Assembly: GCF_004331465.1 (NCBI RefSeq)
Contig: NZ_SJKB01000005.1
Coordinates: 372,001 to 436,000, forward strand
Direction of reading: 5' to 3'
DNA from: Kribbella pittospori
GTDB taxonomy: Bacteria > Actinomycetota > Actinomycetes > Propionibacteriales > Kribbellaceae
Length of the DNA stretch: 64,000 nt
Part shown: positions 15,742 to 24,245 of the stretch, one piece after another
How positions within the stretch are numbered: position 1 is the stretch's first letter
How the letters are laid out: each line of letters starts with the position of its first letter
Made by a program: the position numbers and the translations under genes
The notes under the pieces: generated by a model
What the model was told of the DNA's origin: nothing
The model's input: the letters and a program-made list of their open reading frames with translations, nothing else
Database searches by the model: none

Positions 15742-17018
15742 TTCGGCAGCCTACGTGCCTGACTGGATCCGCTGACCCTAGGGGTGAACGCGTCGTGGAA
15801 GATCGTCGAGGCGGCCCCGACGGCGGCCGCGTCGGTCTGCAGCATCGACTCCTCCACCGCGACCGGCCGGGTCTCGCGGGCGACCGGATGCGCGTTCACC
15901 GCGCGGCCGATCTCGGCCAGGAAGATCTCCGAGATCTCCTTGCCGAACGCCGGCCCGCCGAGCACGACCAGGTCGATGTCGAGCAGGTCGACGAGCCCGA
16001 CGGCGCCCTGACCGACCACCCGCGCGACCTGGGTGACCGCCTTCCGGGCCGCCTCGTCACCGTCGGCCGCCGCCTTGCACACCGCCTTGTACCGCTTGGC
16101 CTCGTCGGTCGCGCTCGGGTCGGTCTCGACGTACCCGTACTCCGCCGCGATCACCGGCAACGACGCGGTCGGGTTGCACTCGGGCACCATCCGCGGCCCG
16201 TTCTCCACGTCCCACTCCCCCATCCGCAGTGCCGCGATCTGGCCGAACTCCCCGGCGTTCGCCGTACCACCGCGATAGATCGAGCCGTTCAGGATCAGGC
16301 CGCTGCCGACGCCGGTGCCGAGATAGAGATAGGCGAAGTCGCGGGCCCGGGCCGAGCGGCCGATCCAGCGTTCGCCGATGGCGGCCGCCGTACCGTCCTT
16401 CTCGACCAGGACGGGGTGGTTGAGCTTCTGCTGTAGCAACTGGCGGATCTTCAGCCCGCGCCAGGCCGGCTGCAGCGGCAGCGCGAGGAGTGAGCCGTCG
16501 GCGTCGATCGGCCCGGGTACGGCGACACCCACGCCGAGCATCGAGTCGAGGTCGACCTGGCTGATACTCAGCGCCGCGGTCACGGTCGCCGCGGTCAGGT
16601 CGACCAGACGGCCGGCGTCGAGATCATCGGCGAGGTCGACGGTCTCCCGACGCACGATCGTGCCGTCGAGGTCGACCACCGCGACCGTGAGCAGCTCGGG
16701 ATCGATGTGGATGCCGACCGCGTGCGCCGCATTGGAGCGCATCCGGACCGGCGTCCGCGGCTTGCCGAGCCGTTCGGCGCGCTCCTGCGCCTCCTCCACC
16801 AGCAGACCCTGCTGCAGCAGGATGCGCAGGATCCGCGACACCGACTGCTGGGTCAGGCCGGTCCGGCGGGAGATCTCGGTCCGGCTGATGGTGCCGGCCA
16901 GCCGGATCGTCTCGATGATCACGGCCTCGTTGAAGGAGCCCAGGTCGTACTGGTTCGCGCCCGCGCGCCGAAGCTCCGTCAGCCCTGCCTTCTCGCCTGA
17001 TTGGTCGTCCGTGCTCAT
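15738..17018 (-). CDS. ROK-family transcriptional regulator
   Basis: 426 aa. Winged helix-turn-helix at about 28-75 (TISRTEISRRTGLTQQSVSR), then a ROK sugar-binding/kinase fold with phosphate loop VVDLDGT (about 114-120), VPGP and LGTGVGSG (about 233-240). ROK repressors sense sugars or sugar phosphates. Odd: the ROK zinc site is lost. GExGH is GEFGQ (about 256-260), and the CxCGxxGC loop is replaced by NGPRMVPECNPTASLP with one Cys. It is the likely regulator of the two identical promoters at 10112-10141 and 22446-22475. It follows the enolase-superfamily gene by 56 bp; SD GGGGAGG. Confidence 0.92.
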   Translation of the reverse strand: MSTDDQSGEKAGLTELRRAGANQYDLGSFNEAVIIETIRLAGTISRTEISRRTGLTQQSVSRILRILLQQGLLVEEAQERAERLGKPRTPVRMRSNAAHAVGIHIDPELLTVAVVDLDGTIVRRETVDLADDLDAGRLVDLTAATVTAALSISQVDLDSMLGVGVAVPGPIDADGSLLALPLQPAWRGLKIRQLLQQKLNHPVLVEKDGTAAAIGERWIGRSARARDFAYLYLGTGVGSGLILNGSIYRGGTANAGEFGQIAALRMGEWDVENGPRMVPECNPTASLPVIAAEYGYVETDPSATDEAKRYKAVCKAAADGDEAARKAVTQVARVVGQGAVGLVDLLDIDLVVLGGPAFGKEISEIFLAEIGRAVNAHPVARETRPVAVEESMLQTDAAAVGAASTIFHDAFTPRVSGSSQARRLPK

Positions 17019-17074
17019 CGCCCACCTCCCCGCCTGTCCCGATTAGCCGCGATCGTACTGCGCGTGAGCAGCTG

Positions 17075-18328
17075 TCACGGTGCTTCCAGCGCACCGTCGG
17101 GGCGCCGTACGCCGGCCGCCCACTCGTCGTGTCCGGACAGTTGCGCGGAATAACGTGCGGCGGCCTCCAGATCGACGTCGATCCCCCAGCCGGGCGCCTC
17201 GTTCGGCCGCAGCCAGCCGTCCTCGATCCGTAGCGTGCCGGGGAACACCTCATGGGTCGCCTCGTTGTACAGGTGACCCTCTTGGATGCCGAAGGCAACA
17301 GAGCTGACGTCGAGCGCGACGTTCGCGGCGGCGCCGATCGGCGAGGTGTCGCCCGGGCCGTGCCACGCCGTACGGACACCACACAGCTCGGCCAGGTCGG
17401 CCAGCTTCCGGGCCGGGGTCAGACCACCGATGTCGGAGACGTGCGAGCGGATGAAGTCGACGCCGAGGTCGCGGACCAGCCGGACCGCGTCACCCATCGA
17501 CGTCGTCAGCTCACCGACCGCCAGCGGGACGGGAGAGGCGGCGCGAACCTCGGGCAGCCGGTCCCAGTGCTCGGGCGGCAGCACGTCCTCGAGGAAGAAC
17601 AGTCCGTACGGCTCGAGCGACCTGGCCAGCAGCACCGCCTCCTTCGGCGTCAGCCGGGAGTGGACGTCGTGCAGGAGCTCGATGTTGTCCGGCAGCGCCT
17701 GCCTCGCCTCGGCGAACAGCTCCGGGGTCGCGCGCAGGTAGTCCCGCGCCGACCAGCCGTTGTGGTACGGCGCGTCCGGGTAGAGCGTCGGCACCCGCGG
17801 AGCCCCGTACCCGCCGCCTCCCGGCGTCGACATCTGCAGCCGGATGTGCCGCCAGCCCTGAGCGACGAGCTTGTGCGCGTGCTCGAGCGTCTCCTCGATG
17901 GTATGGCCGCTGGCGTGGATGTAGGTGTCGGCCGCAGCCCGCACCTTGCCGCCGAGCAGCTCGTAGACCGGCATCCCGGCGCGCTTCCCGGCGATGTCCC
18001 ACAGGGCCTGGTCGATACCCGAGATCGCGTTGTTCGTCACCGGTCCGCCGCGCCAGTAGCCGCTGAACCCGGCCAGCCGGGTCAGGTCGCCGATGTCACC
18101 CGGGTAGCGGCCGACCAGCAGCCGGGCCAGGTGCTCATCGATGAAGGTCTGCACCGCCTTCCACCGCTGGGTGAACGTCGCGCAGCCGAGGCCGTACAGG
18201 CCGGGCTCGGTGGTGTCGATCTTGACCACCACCAGCGGGATGCCTTGTGGTGCGGTGACGATCGCCTGGACCGCGCTGATCCGGACGTCGTCGCGTACGG
18301 GCCAGGGCTGGTCGAAGGTCGAGGGCAT
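17075..18328 (-). CDS. Enolase-superfamily dehydratase, D-mannonate dehydratase/RspA-like
   Basis: 417-aa mandelate racemase/muconate-lactonizing enzyme relative. Metal ligands are visible in the order HDVHSRL (Asp), FFLEDVLPPE (Glu) and AVGELTTS (Glu); a His in TAWHGPGDTSPIG is the likely general acid/base. This pattern is that of the ManD subgroup, which dehydrates D-mannonate to 2-keto-3-deoxygluconate in glucuronate catabolism; some ManD-like proteins act weakly on D-gluconate or have other roles, so the substrate is provisional. Its ATG directly follows the stop of the SDR gene (no spacer), with GGAG inside the upstream gene's end. Part of the ABC operon. Confidence 0.88.
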   Translation of the reverse strand: MPSTFDQPWPVRDDVRISAVQAIVTAPQGIPLVVVKIDTTEPGLYGLGCATFTQRWKAVQTFIDEHLARLLVGRYPGDIGDLTRLAGFSGYWRGGPVTNNAISGIDQALWDIAGKRAGMPVYELLGGKVRAAADTYIHASGHTIEETLEHAHKLVAQGWRHIRLQMSTPGGGGYGAPRVPTLYPDAPYHNGWSARDYLRATPELFAEARQALPDNIELLHDVHSRLTPKEAVLLARSLEPYGLFFLEDVLPPEHWDRLPEVRAASPVPLAVGELTTSMGDAVRLVRDLGVDFIRSHVSDIGGLTPARKLADLAELCGVRTAWHGPGDTSPIGAAANVALDVSSVAFGIQEGHLYNEATHEVFPGTLRIEDGWLRPNEAPGWGIDVDLEAAARYSAQLSGHDEWAAGVRRPDGALEAP

Positions 18329-19204
18329 TCAGAGCTCCAAGGGAAGGGTCGGTAGGTCGAGTTCGTGCTGGGCCTGGAAGCCGAGCACGGTCCTGACAGC
18401 AGTCAGATCGATCGGCACCTCGCGCCCGATGAACCGCCGCAGTCGCGGCACGTCCGGCGCGAAGGCGTCCAGCAAGGCTTCAGTCTCGTACGGCGCATTG
18501 GTGGTGCCGGCGGCGACGAAGAAGGTGTGCGCGCCGGACAGTGGAGCCGTCAGCCCCAGCTCGATCGAGTACGCCGCGTCGCGGGTGTCCAGATAGCTCC
18601 AGGCCTCCCGGAAGCCGCCGGCCGGGTCCTCCCGGGCACGGTCGGCCTGCCGCTGCAGTAGCTCGCCCGAGTTCACATGCGGGAACCGGAACGCGACCAC
18701 GTCGATCCCCCACCGCCGCCACGCCATCCGCGCGGTGTTCTCGTCGTTCTGCTTCGACAGCGAGTAGGGGTCGGCGACGTCGGTCGCCATCTTCTCGTCC
18801 CACGGGAAATACGCCGGCTTGATGTCGTGCGGGTTGAACGGCAGCCCGGTCGCGTTGATGCTGCTCGCGATCACCGCCCGCTTGATGCCCCGGGCACCGG
18901 CCTGGGCAAGCACGTTGAACGTCGACACCACATTGACGCTGTACACGTCGTACGGCGTACCGGCCGACGGGTGAGCCAGCGCCGCGAGGTGCACGACCAG
19001 GTCTGCGTCCTCCAGCGCCTGGGCCACGTCGGTCTCGGAGCGGGTGTCACCGACGAGGATCCGGTCGGCCTTCAGGTCCGGATGTTCGCCGTTCGACAGG
19101 GTGGTCACCACCGCGCCGAGCGCCGTCAGGTGCTCGACCGTGACCAACCCGATGCGGCCGGTGGCCCCCGTGACCGTGACCCGCCGGCCGTTGAGTGCAT
19201 TCAC
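18329..19204 (-). CDS. NAD-dependent epimerase/dehydratase, uronate dehydrogenase-like
   Basis: 291-aa extended/intermediate SDR: VTVTGATGRIGLVTVEHL (NAD-binding GxxGxxG, about 9-26), DADLVVHLAALAHP, then YSVNVVSTFNVL and catalytic YSLSK (Tyr/Lys, about 145-149). The layout resembles bacterial uronate dehydrogenases, which oxidise galacturonate or glucuronate to aldarolactones, but UDP-sugar epimerase-like activity cannot be excluded. The GTG start at 19204 overlaps the permease stop (GTGA); GGGAGG lies 8-13 bases upstream. Frame-extended readings further upstream are antisense to nothing but overlap the permease, so they are rejected. Confidence 0.82.
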   Translation of the reverse strand: MNALNGRRVTVTGATGRIGLVTVEHLTALGAVVTTLSNGEHPDLKADRILVGDTRSETDVAQALEDADLVVHLAALAHPSAGTPYDVYSVNVVSTFNVLAQAGARGIKRAVIASSINATGLPFNPHDIKPAYFPWDEKMATDVADPYSLSKQNDENTARMAWRRWGIDVVAFRFPHVNSGELLQRQADRAREDPAGGFREAWSYLDTRDAAYSIELGLTAPLSGAHTFFVAAGTTNAPYETEALLDAFAPDVPRLRRFIGREVPIDLTAVRTVLGFQAQHELDLPTLPLEL

Positions 19205-20082
19205 TCCTTGATCCCTCCCGACATCCCCACACCTCTCAGGAACTGCTTCTGGAACACCAAGAACAGCACCACCGGGATCAGTACCGCCAGGAAGAGCGCG
19301 CTCATCTGCAGTGAGATCTCCGTGGTCTCGGCCACCCGGGGCAGCGCCACCGAGATCGGTTGCAGGCGCGGATCCGGCAGCACGAGCAGCGGCCACAGGT
19401 AATCCTTCCAGGAGCCGATCACGGTCAGCAGGGCGACCACCCCGACAATCGGTTTCGACAACGGCAGCACCAGCGAGGTGAAGAGTCGCAGGTTGCTCGC
19501 GCCGTCGATCCGGGCAGCCTCGATCAGCTCGCGCGGGATCGCGTCGAAGTACCGCTTCATCACCAGGATGTTGAAGGCACCGGCCGCCTGCGGCAGCCAG
19601 ACCGCCCAGAAGGTGTTCTGCAGGTTCACCCCGAGCAGGGGCATCTTGAGGATCGTCATGTACAGCGGGACCAGCGAGATGACGCCGGGCAGGAACAGCG
19701 TGGCCAGCACCGCACCGGTGATGATCGGTCCCCACTTCGGCCGGAGCACGCTGAGCACGAAGGCACCCGTCGTACAGACGAAGAGGGTGGAGATCATCGA
19801 GCCGATCGCGATGATCGCGGTGTTGCCCAGGTACGAGCCGATCTGGACCCGGTTCCAGGCGTCCGGGATGTTCTGCCACTGGATCCCGGACGGCCACAGC
19901 TGCATCGGGCCGCGCAGGATGTCCTGGCTGGTGGACAGGCCGGACTTGAGCAGCCACAGCAGCGGGCCGACGCCGGCGATCACGACGCCGATGAACAGCA
20001 GCACCTGGATCGCAGGCAGGCCGTACTGGACCACTGACCGCTTCCGGTCCGCGGTCGAGATGATGCCGCGTTCGTGGCTCAT
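19201..20082 (-). CDS. Carbohydrate ABC transporter permease (MalG type)
   Basis: 293-aa inner-membrane protein with about six hydrophobic helices (first GLPAIQVLLFIGVVIAGVGP). The EAA loop that docks to the ATPase is visible: PRELIEAARIDGASNLRLF (about 189-207). It ends with the FQKQFLRGVGMSGGIKE motif typical of MalG/CUT1 permeases. The ATG overlaps the stop of the partner permease (ATGA). No ATPase gene is present in the operon, so a shared MsiK-like ATPase elsewhere is expected, as in many actinomycetes. Confidence 0.92.
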   Translation of the reverse strand: MSHERGIISTADRKRSVVQYGLPAIQVLLFIGVVIAGVGPLLWLLKSGLSTSQDILRGPMQLWPSGIQWQNIPDAWNRVQIGSYLGNTAIIAIGSMISTLFVCTTGAFVLSVLRPKWGPIITGAVLATLFLPGVISLVPLYMTILKMPLLGVNLQNTFWAVWLPQAAGAFNILVMKRYFDAIPRELIEAARIDGASNLRLFTSLVLPLSKPIVGVVALLTVIGSWKDYLWPLLVLPDPRLQPISVALPRVAETTEISLQMSALFLAVLIPVVLFLVFQKQFLRGVGMSGGIKE

Positions 20083-20993
20083 GTGGTACTCCAGCGACGG
20101 GTCAGGAGGTGGTAGACGACCGACAGCACGCACAGCACCCCGGCCAGCAGCACGCTGAGCGCGGTCGCGGCACCGAAGTCGCCGTTGATGAACGCGTACC
20201 GGTAGATCAGCAGCAGGATCGTGGTGGTCGCGTTGTTCGGGCCGCCGCCGGTGAACAGGAACGGTTCGGTGAAGACCTGGAACGTCCCGATCAGCTGCAG
20301 CAGCATCATGATCAGGATGATTCCGCGGATCTGCGGCAGCGTGACGTGCCAAACCCGCTTCCAGATCCCGGCCCCGTCCAGCTCGGCCGCCTCGTACAGT
20401 TCGGTCCGTACGCCGGTCAGTGCGGCCAGATAGATGATCGACGTGGCACCGGCTCCGGCCCAGGTGGCCTCCAGCACGATCGCCGGCATCGCCAGGCTCT
20501 GCGAGTTCAGCCAGGCGAACGGCCCGAGACCGAACCAGCCGAGGATGGAGTTGAAGACGCCCGCGCCGCTGGGGTCGTAGAAGAACTTCCACAACAGGAT
20601 CGCCGCCACCGGCGGAACCACCGCCGGCAGGTAGGAGATCACGTTGTAGAGCCAGCCGGTCTTGCGCAGTTCGCTGATGAAGACGGCCAGGAACAACGGG
20701 ACCGGGAAGCCGAAGATCAGCGCCAGCAGGCAGAAGTACAGCGTGTTCAGTGCCGCCTGCGGGAGCTGCGGGTCGGTCAGCACATAGCTGAAGTTGGCCA
20801 TCCCGACCCACTCCGGCGGGGTGACCAGGTTGTTCTTCTGGAAGCTCAGCACCAGGCCGCGGACGATCGGGCCCCAGGAGAAGTACAGGAACGTCAGCAC
20901 CAGGGGCACGGCGAAGATGACGCTGCTCAGTCCGCCGGAGCGGTACCAGGTGGCAACGCTCCGGCCGGACTTCGGCGTACGCAACAAGGACAT
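20079..20993 (-). CDS. Carbohydrate ABC transporter permease (MalF type)
   Basis: 304-aa membrane protein with six predicted helices (FAVPLVLTFLYFSWGPIVRG first) and the EAA loop TELYEAAELDGAGIWKRVW (about 201-219). It forms the channel with the MalG-type partner that overlaps it by four bases. It begins five bases before the stop of the solute-binding lipoprotein gene, giving a compact operon in the order binding protein, MalF, MalG, SDR, ManD-like. The substrate is inferred to be an oligosaccharide or uronate-containing sugar from the neighbours. Confidence 0.92.
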   Translation of the reverse strand: MSLLRTPKSGRSVATWYRSGGLSSVIFAVPLVLTFLYFSWGPIVRGLVLSFQKNNLVTPPEWVGMANFSYVLTDPQLPQAALNTLYFCLLALIFGFPVPLFLAVFISELRKTGWLYNVISYLPAVVPPVAAILLWKFFYDPSGAGVFNSILGWFGLGPFAWLNSQSLAMPAIVLEATWAGAGATSIIYLAALTGVRTELYEAAELDGAGIWKRVWHVTLPQIRGIILIMMLLQLIGTFQVFTEPFLFTGGGPNNATTTILLLIYRYAFINGDFGAATALSVLLAGVLCVLSVVYHLLTRRWSTT

Positions 20994-20997
20994 GTGA

Positions 20998-22380
20998 CTA
21001 CCGGGCCAGGCGCGCGTCGATCTTCGAGGCGGCGTCAGTCAGCAGTTTGTCGATGTCCGCGTCCTTCTTCGTCAGCACCTGCTGGACCACCGGGTCGAGC
21101 AGGGCGTAGACCTCCTGGCCCTTGTTCGACGGCTCCGGCAGCAGCTTCAGCGACTTGGTCGAGTCGATGTAGCCCTGGAACTGCTGCACCGGGACGTTCA
21201 CGTACGGCTCACGCCACTTGTTGAACTGGTCGTAGGTCTCCTGGCTCAGCGGCGAGATGCCCGGGCGGCCGACGAAACCCTTGTCCGCGATCGTGGTCTT
21301 GGCGTCCGCGACCGCGACCGACTCGGTCGTGTACTTGTCGAACTGGTCGAACTTGATCCACTTCAGCGCCGCGACGATCTCGTTCTTGGACGCCTTCGGG
21401 TTGATCATCTTCAGCGAGCCGCCGGTCAGCGTGCCGTGCGGGCCGCCGTCCTGCGGAAGCGCGGCATGACCGTAGTCGGCCGGCTTCATGCCGAAGTTCT
21501 TCACCGCCATGTCGTAGGCGTCCGGCGCCTGCAGGACCATGCCGATCTTGCCGGCCGCGAAGTCCTGCCGGATCTCCTCCTGGTTGTAGAGGAAGTTGCT
21601 GCCCATCGAGTTGTCGCTCCAGCGCATGTCCTTCAGCAACTGCAGCGCCTTCTTGGTCGGCGCGTCGTTGAAGGTGGACTTCTTGCCGTCCTGGCTCTCG
21701 ACCGAGCCGCCCATGCTGTAGGTCATCGTGGTCAGCATCCAGCCGCCGGTGTTGTCCTTGGTCAGCTGGGCGTAGCCGGCCTTACCGGTCTTCTCGGTGA
21801 TCTGCTTGGCGTACTGCCGGACCTCGTCCCACGACGTCGGCGGCTTGTCCGGGTCCAGGCCGGCCTGCGTGAACAGCGCCCGGTTGTAGGCCAGACCGAC
21901 CGAGAAGACGTCGATCGGGACACCGTAGATCCGGCCCTTGTCGTCCTGGACGATCTTCAGCACGTTCGGGTTCAGGTCCTTGGTCAGGTCGACCAGCTTC
22001 AGCTCGTCGGTGATGTCCGGGAGCTGCTTGTTCGGGATCATGTTGGCCGGTTCGGTGAAGCTGATGTTCATCACCGTCGGCAGCGAACCGCCCGCGACCT
22101 GCGCCTGGAAGGTCTGCGCGTCCCACTTCGTCTCGGTCGACTTGACCGTGATGTTCGGGTGGGCGGTGGTGAAGTCCTTGATCTTCTTCTCGAACGCCTT
22201 GATGTCGTTCGGCTTGTCGGGGGTCGGACGGTCCCCGATCGTGATGGTGACCGGCGCGTTCTCGTCGATCGCACCGGCCGCCGGGCCGGACGACGGCGTC
22301 GTACCGTCGGCGCAGCCCGCCACCGCGAGCACCAGCCCCGCCACGCCGAGGCCGGCGCTCCACCTGCTCACTCTCGTCAT
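20998..22380 (-). CDS. Sugar ABC transporter solute-binding lipoprotein
   Basis: 460-aa extracellular binding protein of family 1. The signal peptide ends in a lipobox VLAVAGC, so the mature protein is anchored by Cys at about 24. It contains typical family-1 segments (PTSWDEVRQYAKQITEKTGK; FNDAPTKKALQLLKDMRWSD; FVGRPGISPLSQETYDQF). The ATG at 22380 is chosen over upstream codons because GAGGAG lies eight bases before it and it begins a proper signal sequence. First gene of the importer operon, transcribed from the promoter at 22446-22475. Confidence 0.94.
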   Translation of the reverse strand: MTRVSRWSAGLGVAGLVLAVAGCADGTTPSSGPAAGAIDENAPVTITIGDRPTPDKPNDIKAFEKKIKDFTTAHPNITVKSTETKWDAQTFQAQVAGGSLPTVMNISFTEPANMIPNKQLPDITDELKLVDLTKDLNPNVLKIVQDDKGRIYGVPIDVFSVGLAYNRALFTQAGLDPDKPPTSWDEVRQYAKQITEKTGKAGYAQLTKDNTGGWMLTTMTYSMGGSVESQDGKKSTFNDAPTKKALQLLKDMRWSDNSMGSNFLYNQEEIRQDFAAGKIGMVLQAPDAYDMAVKNFGMKPADYGHAALPQDGGPHGTLTGGSLKMINPKASKNEIVAALKWIKFDQFDKYTTESVAVADAKTTIADKGFVGRPGISPLSQETYDQFNKWREPYVNVPVQQFQGYIDSTKSLKLLPEPSNKGQEVYALLDPVVQQVLTKKDADIDKLLTDAASKIDARLAR

Positions 22381-22445
22381 CGGAACTCCTCGGGTTTCCG
22401 CATGCCGCCGATGTGCTCTGAGCCACACACCGGCCAGGTCCCGAG

Positions 22446-22475
22446 TAAGTTAAACCAAGCGTGTTACTAATTCAA
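22446..22475 (-). promoter_or_regulatory. ROK-regulon promoter/operator, copy 2
   Basis: Exact 30/30 inverse copy of 10112-10141, so each copy points to its own gene. Reading on the minus strand: TTGAAT (complement 22470-22475), 17 bp, TAACTT (complement 22447-22452). The start codon of the binding-protein gene is 65 bp downstream. Perfect identity over 30 bp at two sites 12.3 kb apart, only at promoter positions, argues for a shared operator, most simply for the ROK protein encoded between them. Confidence 0.7.
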
Positions 22476-22510
22476 TGCCTACGAGCTACCGATTCCGGCA
22501 ACGGTTTGGA

Positions 22511-23287
22511 TCAGCCGCCCAGATCGCCCATCGGCATGTATTTGGGCGACGGTGTGTCGCCGAGGAAGTCGAGCAGCAGGCCGTTCACCACTGCAGGCTT
22601 CTCCAGCGGTACGGCGTGGGAGGCGCCGGGGATGACCGCGACTTGCGCGTCCGGGATCGCCCGCGCGACGGCGACGTTGTGCTCGATGCGTACGCAGTCG
22701 TCATCTCCTTGCATCAGCAGGACCGGCATCGGCAGGTGCTGGACGTCGGCGGGCTGGATGTCCGGGATCGATCTCCACATCTGGGTCCACTTGGCGAACA
22801 CGACGTCGAAGTGTTGGGGTCCGTCGGGCGACAACCGCTCGTACTCCTCGCGGGCGAATGACGCGAGTGAGTCCAGGCCCTCGGGTGTCGTCATCAGGCG
22901 CTCGTTGGCGGGCGTTCCGCCCGCCCGGGTGAGCTCGGTGCCGATCATGACCAGTTTCCGGACCAGGTCCGAGTGGCTCAACGCCATCCGTACGGCGACC
23001 TTGCCGCCGTCGCTCCAGCCGATCACGTACGCCGACTCGAGTCCGAGCGCCGCCATGAACGCGATCATGTCCTCGGCGTAACCGTCCATGGTGGCCGGAC
23101 CGTCGACGTCCGGGCTCCGTCCGTGCCCGCGGCGATCGGGGATGAACACCTGATAACGCTCAGCGAGCGCCGGTGTCTGCGCCTTCCAGCTCTCCCCTGT
23201 GGTCGCACCACCGTGGATCAGGAGCACCGGCTCTCCGGTCCCCTGCGTCTCGTAGTAGATCCGGATTCCCCCCGCATCGGTCTCCAT
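22511..23287 (-). CDS. Alpha/beta-hydrolase
   Basis: 258-aa alpha/beta-hydrolase fold protein. Oxyanion motif LIHGGATTGES (about 23-33), nucleophile elbow GWSDGG with Ser92, acid in MQGDDDCVR and His in PGASHAVPL (about 228-231). This is the complete triad of esterase/C-C hydrolase-type enzymes of this size; no signal peptide, so cytosolic. The substrate is unknown. Transcribed toward the sugar block but separated from it by the promoter repeat and oriented away from the VOC gene. Confidence 0.9.
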   Translation of the reverse strand: METDAGGIRIYYETQGTGEPVLLIHGGATTGESWKAQTPALAERYQVFIPDRRGHGRSPDVDGPATMDGYAEDMIAFMAALGLESAYVIGWSDGGKVAVRMALSHSDLVRKLVMIGTELTRAGGTPANERLMTTPEGLDSLASFAREEYERLSPDGPQHFDVVFAKWTQMWRSIPDIQPADVQHLPMPVLLMQGDDDCVRIEHNVAVARAIPDAQVAVIPGASHAVPLEKPAVVNGLLLDFLGDTPSPKYMPMGDLGG

Positions 23288-23350
23288 AATGTCGAACGTA
23301 GCAGCGGGTTTCCGACGTTCCCAGTGCTACAGATCCGACGAGGAGGACCC

Positions 23351-23731
23351 ATGACTGATGCGGTTGTGCACTTCGAGATCATCGGGACCGATCCGGTCCG
23401 GCTCCGGGAGTACTACGGCGAGTTGTTCGGCTGGGAGTACGAGGTCGGCGACACCGTGTCCGAGCAGGTTTCCGAGCCCGGCAGCTACGGTTTCGTGGAC
23501 GGCAGTACGACGGGTGCGCCCGGGCTGAACGGCGGCGTCGGAGGCGGGCCTGGTCTCCAGCCGAAGGCGCTGTTCTACGTCGGTGTGGACGATGTCGGCG
23601 CGGCGCTCGACCGGGCCGAGGAGCTGGGCGGCCGGCGGGTGTTCGGACCGGACGGCGTACCGGGGAAGCTCGTGGTCGGGCAGTTCACCGATCCGGAGGG
23701 CAACCTCGTCGGGGTGGCCGGGCCGAAATAG
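23351..23731 (+). CDS. VOC family protein
   Basis: 126-aa glyoxalase-fold protein: VVHFEIIGTDPVRLREYYGE then LFGWEYEVG at the N-terminus and LFYVGVDDVGAALDRAEELG in the second module, ending FTDPEGNLVGVAGPK. Resembles the CFP32/27-kDa antigen-type VOC proteins of actinobacteria. A very strong AGGAGG lies six bases before the ATG at 23351. Divergent from the alpha/beta-hydrolase; the following GNAT is likely in the same transcript. Confidence 0.88.
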   Translation: MTDAVVHFEIIGTDPVRLREYYGELFGWEYEVGDTVSEQVSEPGSYGFVDGSTTGAPGLNGGVGGGPGLQPKALFYVGVDDVGAALDRAEELGGRRVFGPDGVPGKLVVGQFTDPEGNLVGVAGPK

Positions 23732-23768
23732 CGTCGCGGCCGGTTCGCCGGTCGGCGAGGATGGCGGC

Positions 23769-24245
23769 ATGATCCTCCGACCGGCGACGGCCGACGACTT
23801 CACGTTCCTGACCGAGATGTTGCTGGAGGCATACAACTGGGACGGGACGCCCTGGTTCACGCTGGACAAGCTCCGGGCCGAGGACAGTGCCTGGCGGTAC
23901 GTCGCCGGCTGGCCGCGCGCGACCGACTTCGGCGTCGTGGCCGAGGTCGACGGCGCCCTGGCCGGCGCGAGCTGGGCGCGTCAACTGACCGCCGATCGCC
24001 CTGGGTACGGCTACATCGCCGACGACGTTCCCGAACTCACGCTCGGTGTCGCGCCGGCCTTCCGCCGCCAGGGCATCGCCCGCGCGTTGCTCACGGAACT
24101 CATCGCCATGGCGGGCAAAACGTCGTACCGGCGGCTGGCTTTGAGTGTTGACCCGGGCAACCCGGCAGCGGGCCTCTATCGGTCGCTCGGGTTCCAGAAG
24201 ATCGCGGTCAACGGCACCTCGGACACGATGGTGCTCGAGGTCTAG
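23769..24245 (+). CDS. GNAT N-acetyltransferase
   Basis: 158-aa acetyltransferase with N-terminal MILRPATADDFTFLTEML and the acetyl-CoA binding signature VAPAFRRQGIARALLTELI (about 97-115), followed by LALSVDPGNPAAGLYRSLGF (the conserved strand and helix after the loop). The acceptor substrate is unknown. It begins 37 bp after the VOC gene with GAGGA upstream. After it comes about 460 bp without a recognisable gene. Confidence 0.88.
   Translation: MILRPATADDFTFLTEMLLEAYNWDGTPWFTLDKLRAEDSAWRYVAGWPRATDFGVVAEVDGALAGASWARQLTADRPGYGYIADDVPELTLGVAPAFRRQGIARALLTELIAMAGKTSYRRLALSVDPGNPAAGLYRSLGFQKIAVNGTSDTMVLEV

Noticed and set aside
10112..22475. Terminal inverted repeats of a 12.3-kb transposon
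   Set aside because: No transposase or target duplication; the 30-bp copies are placed at promoters and carry -35/-10 boxes, so they are operators instead.
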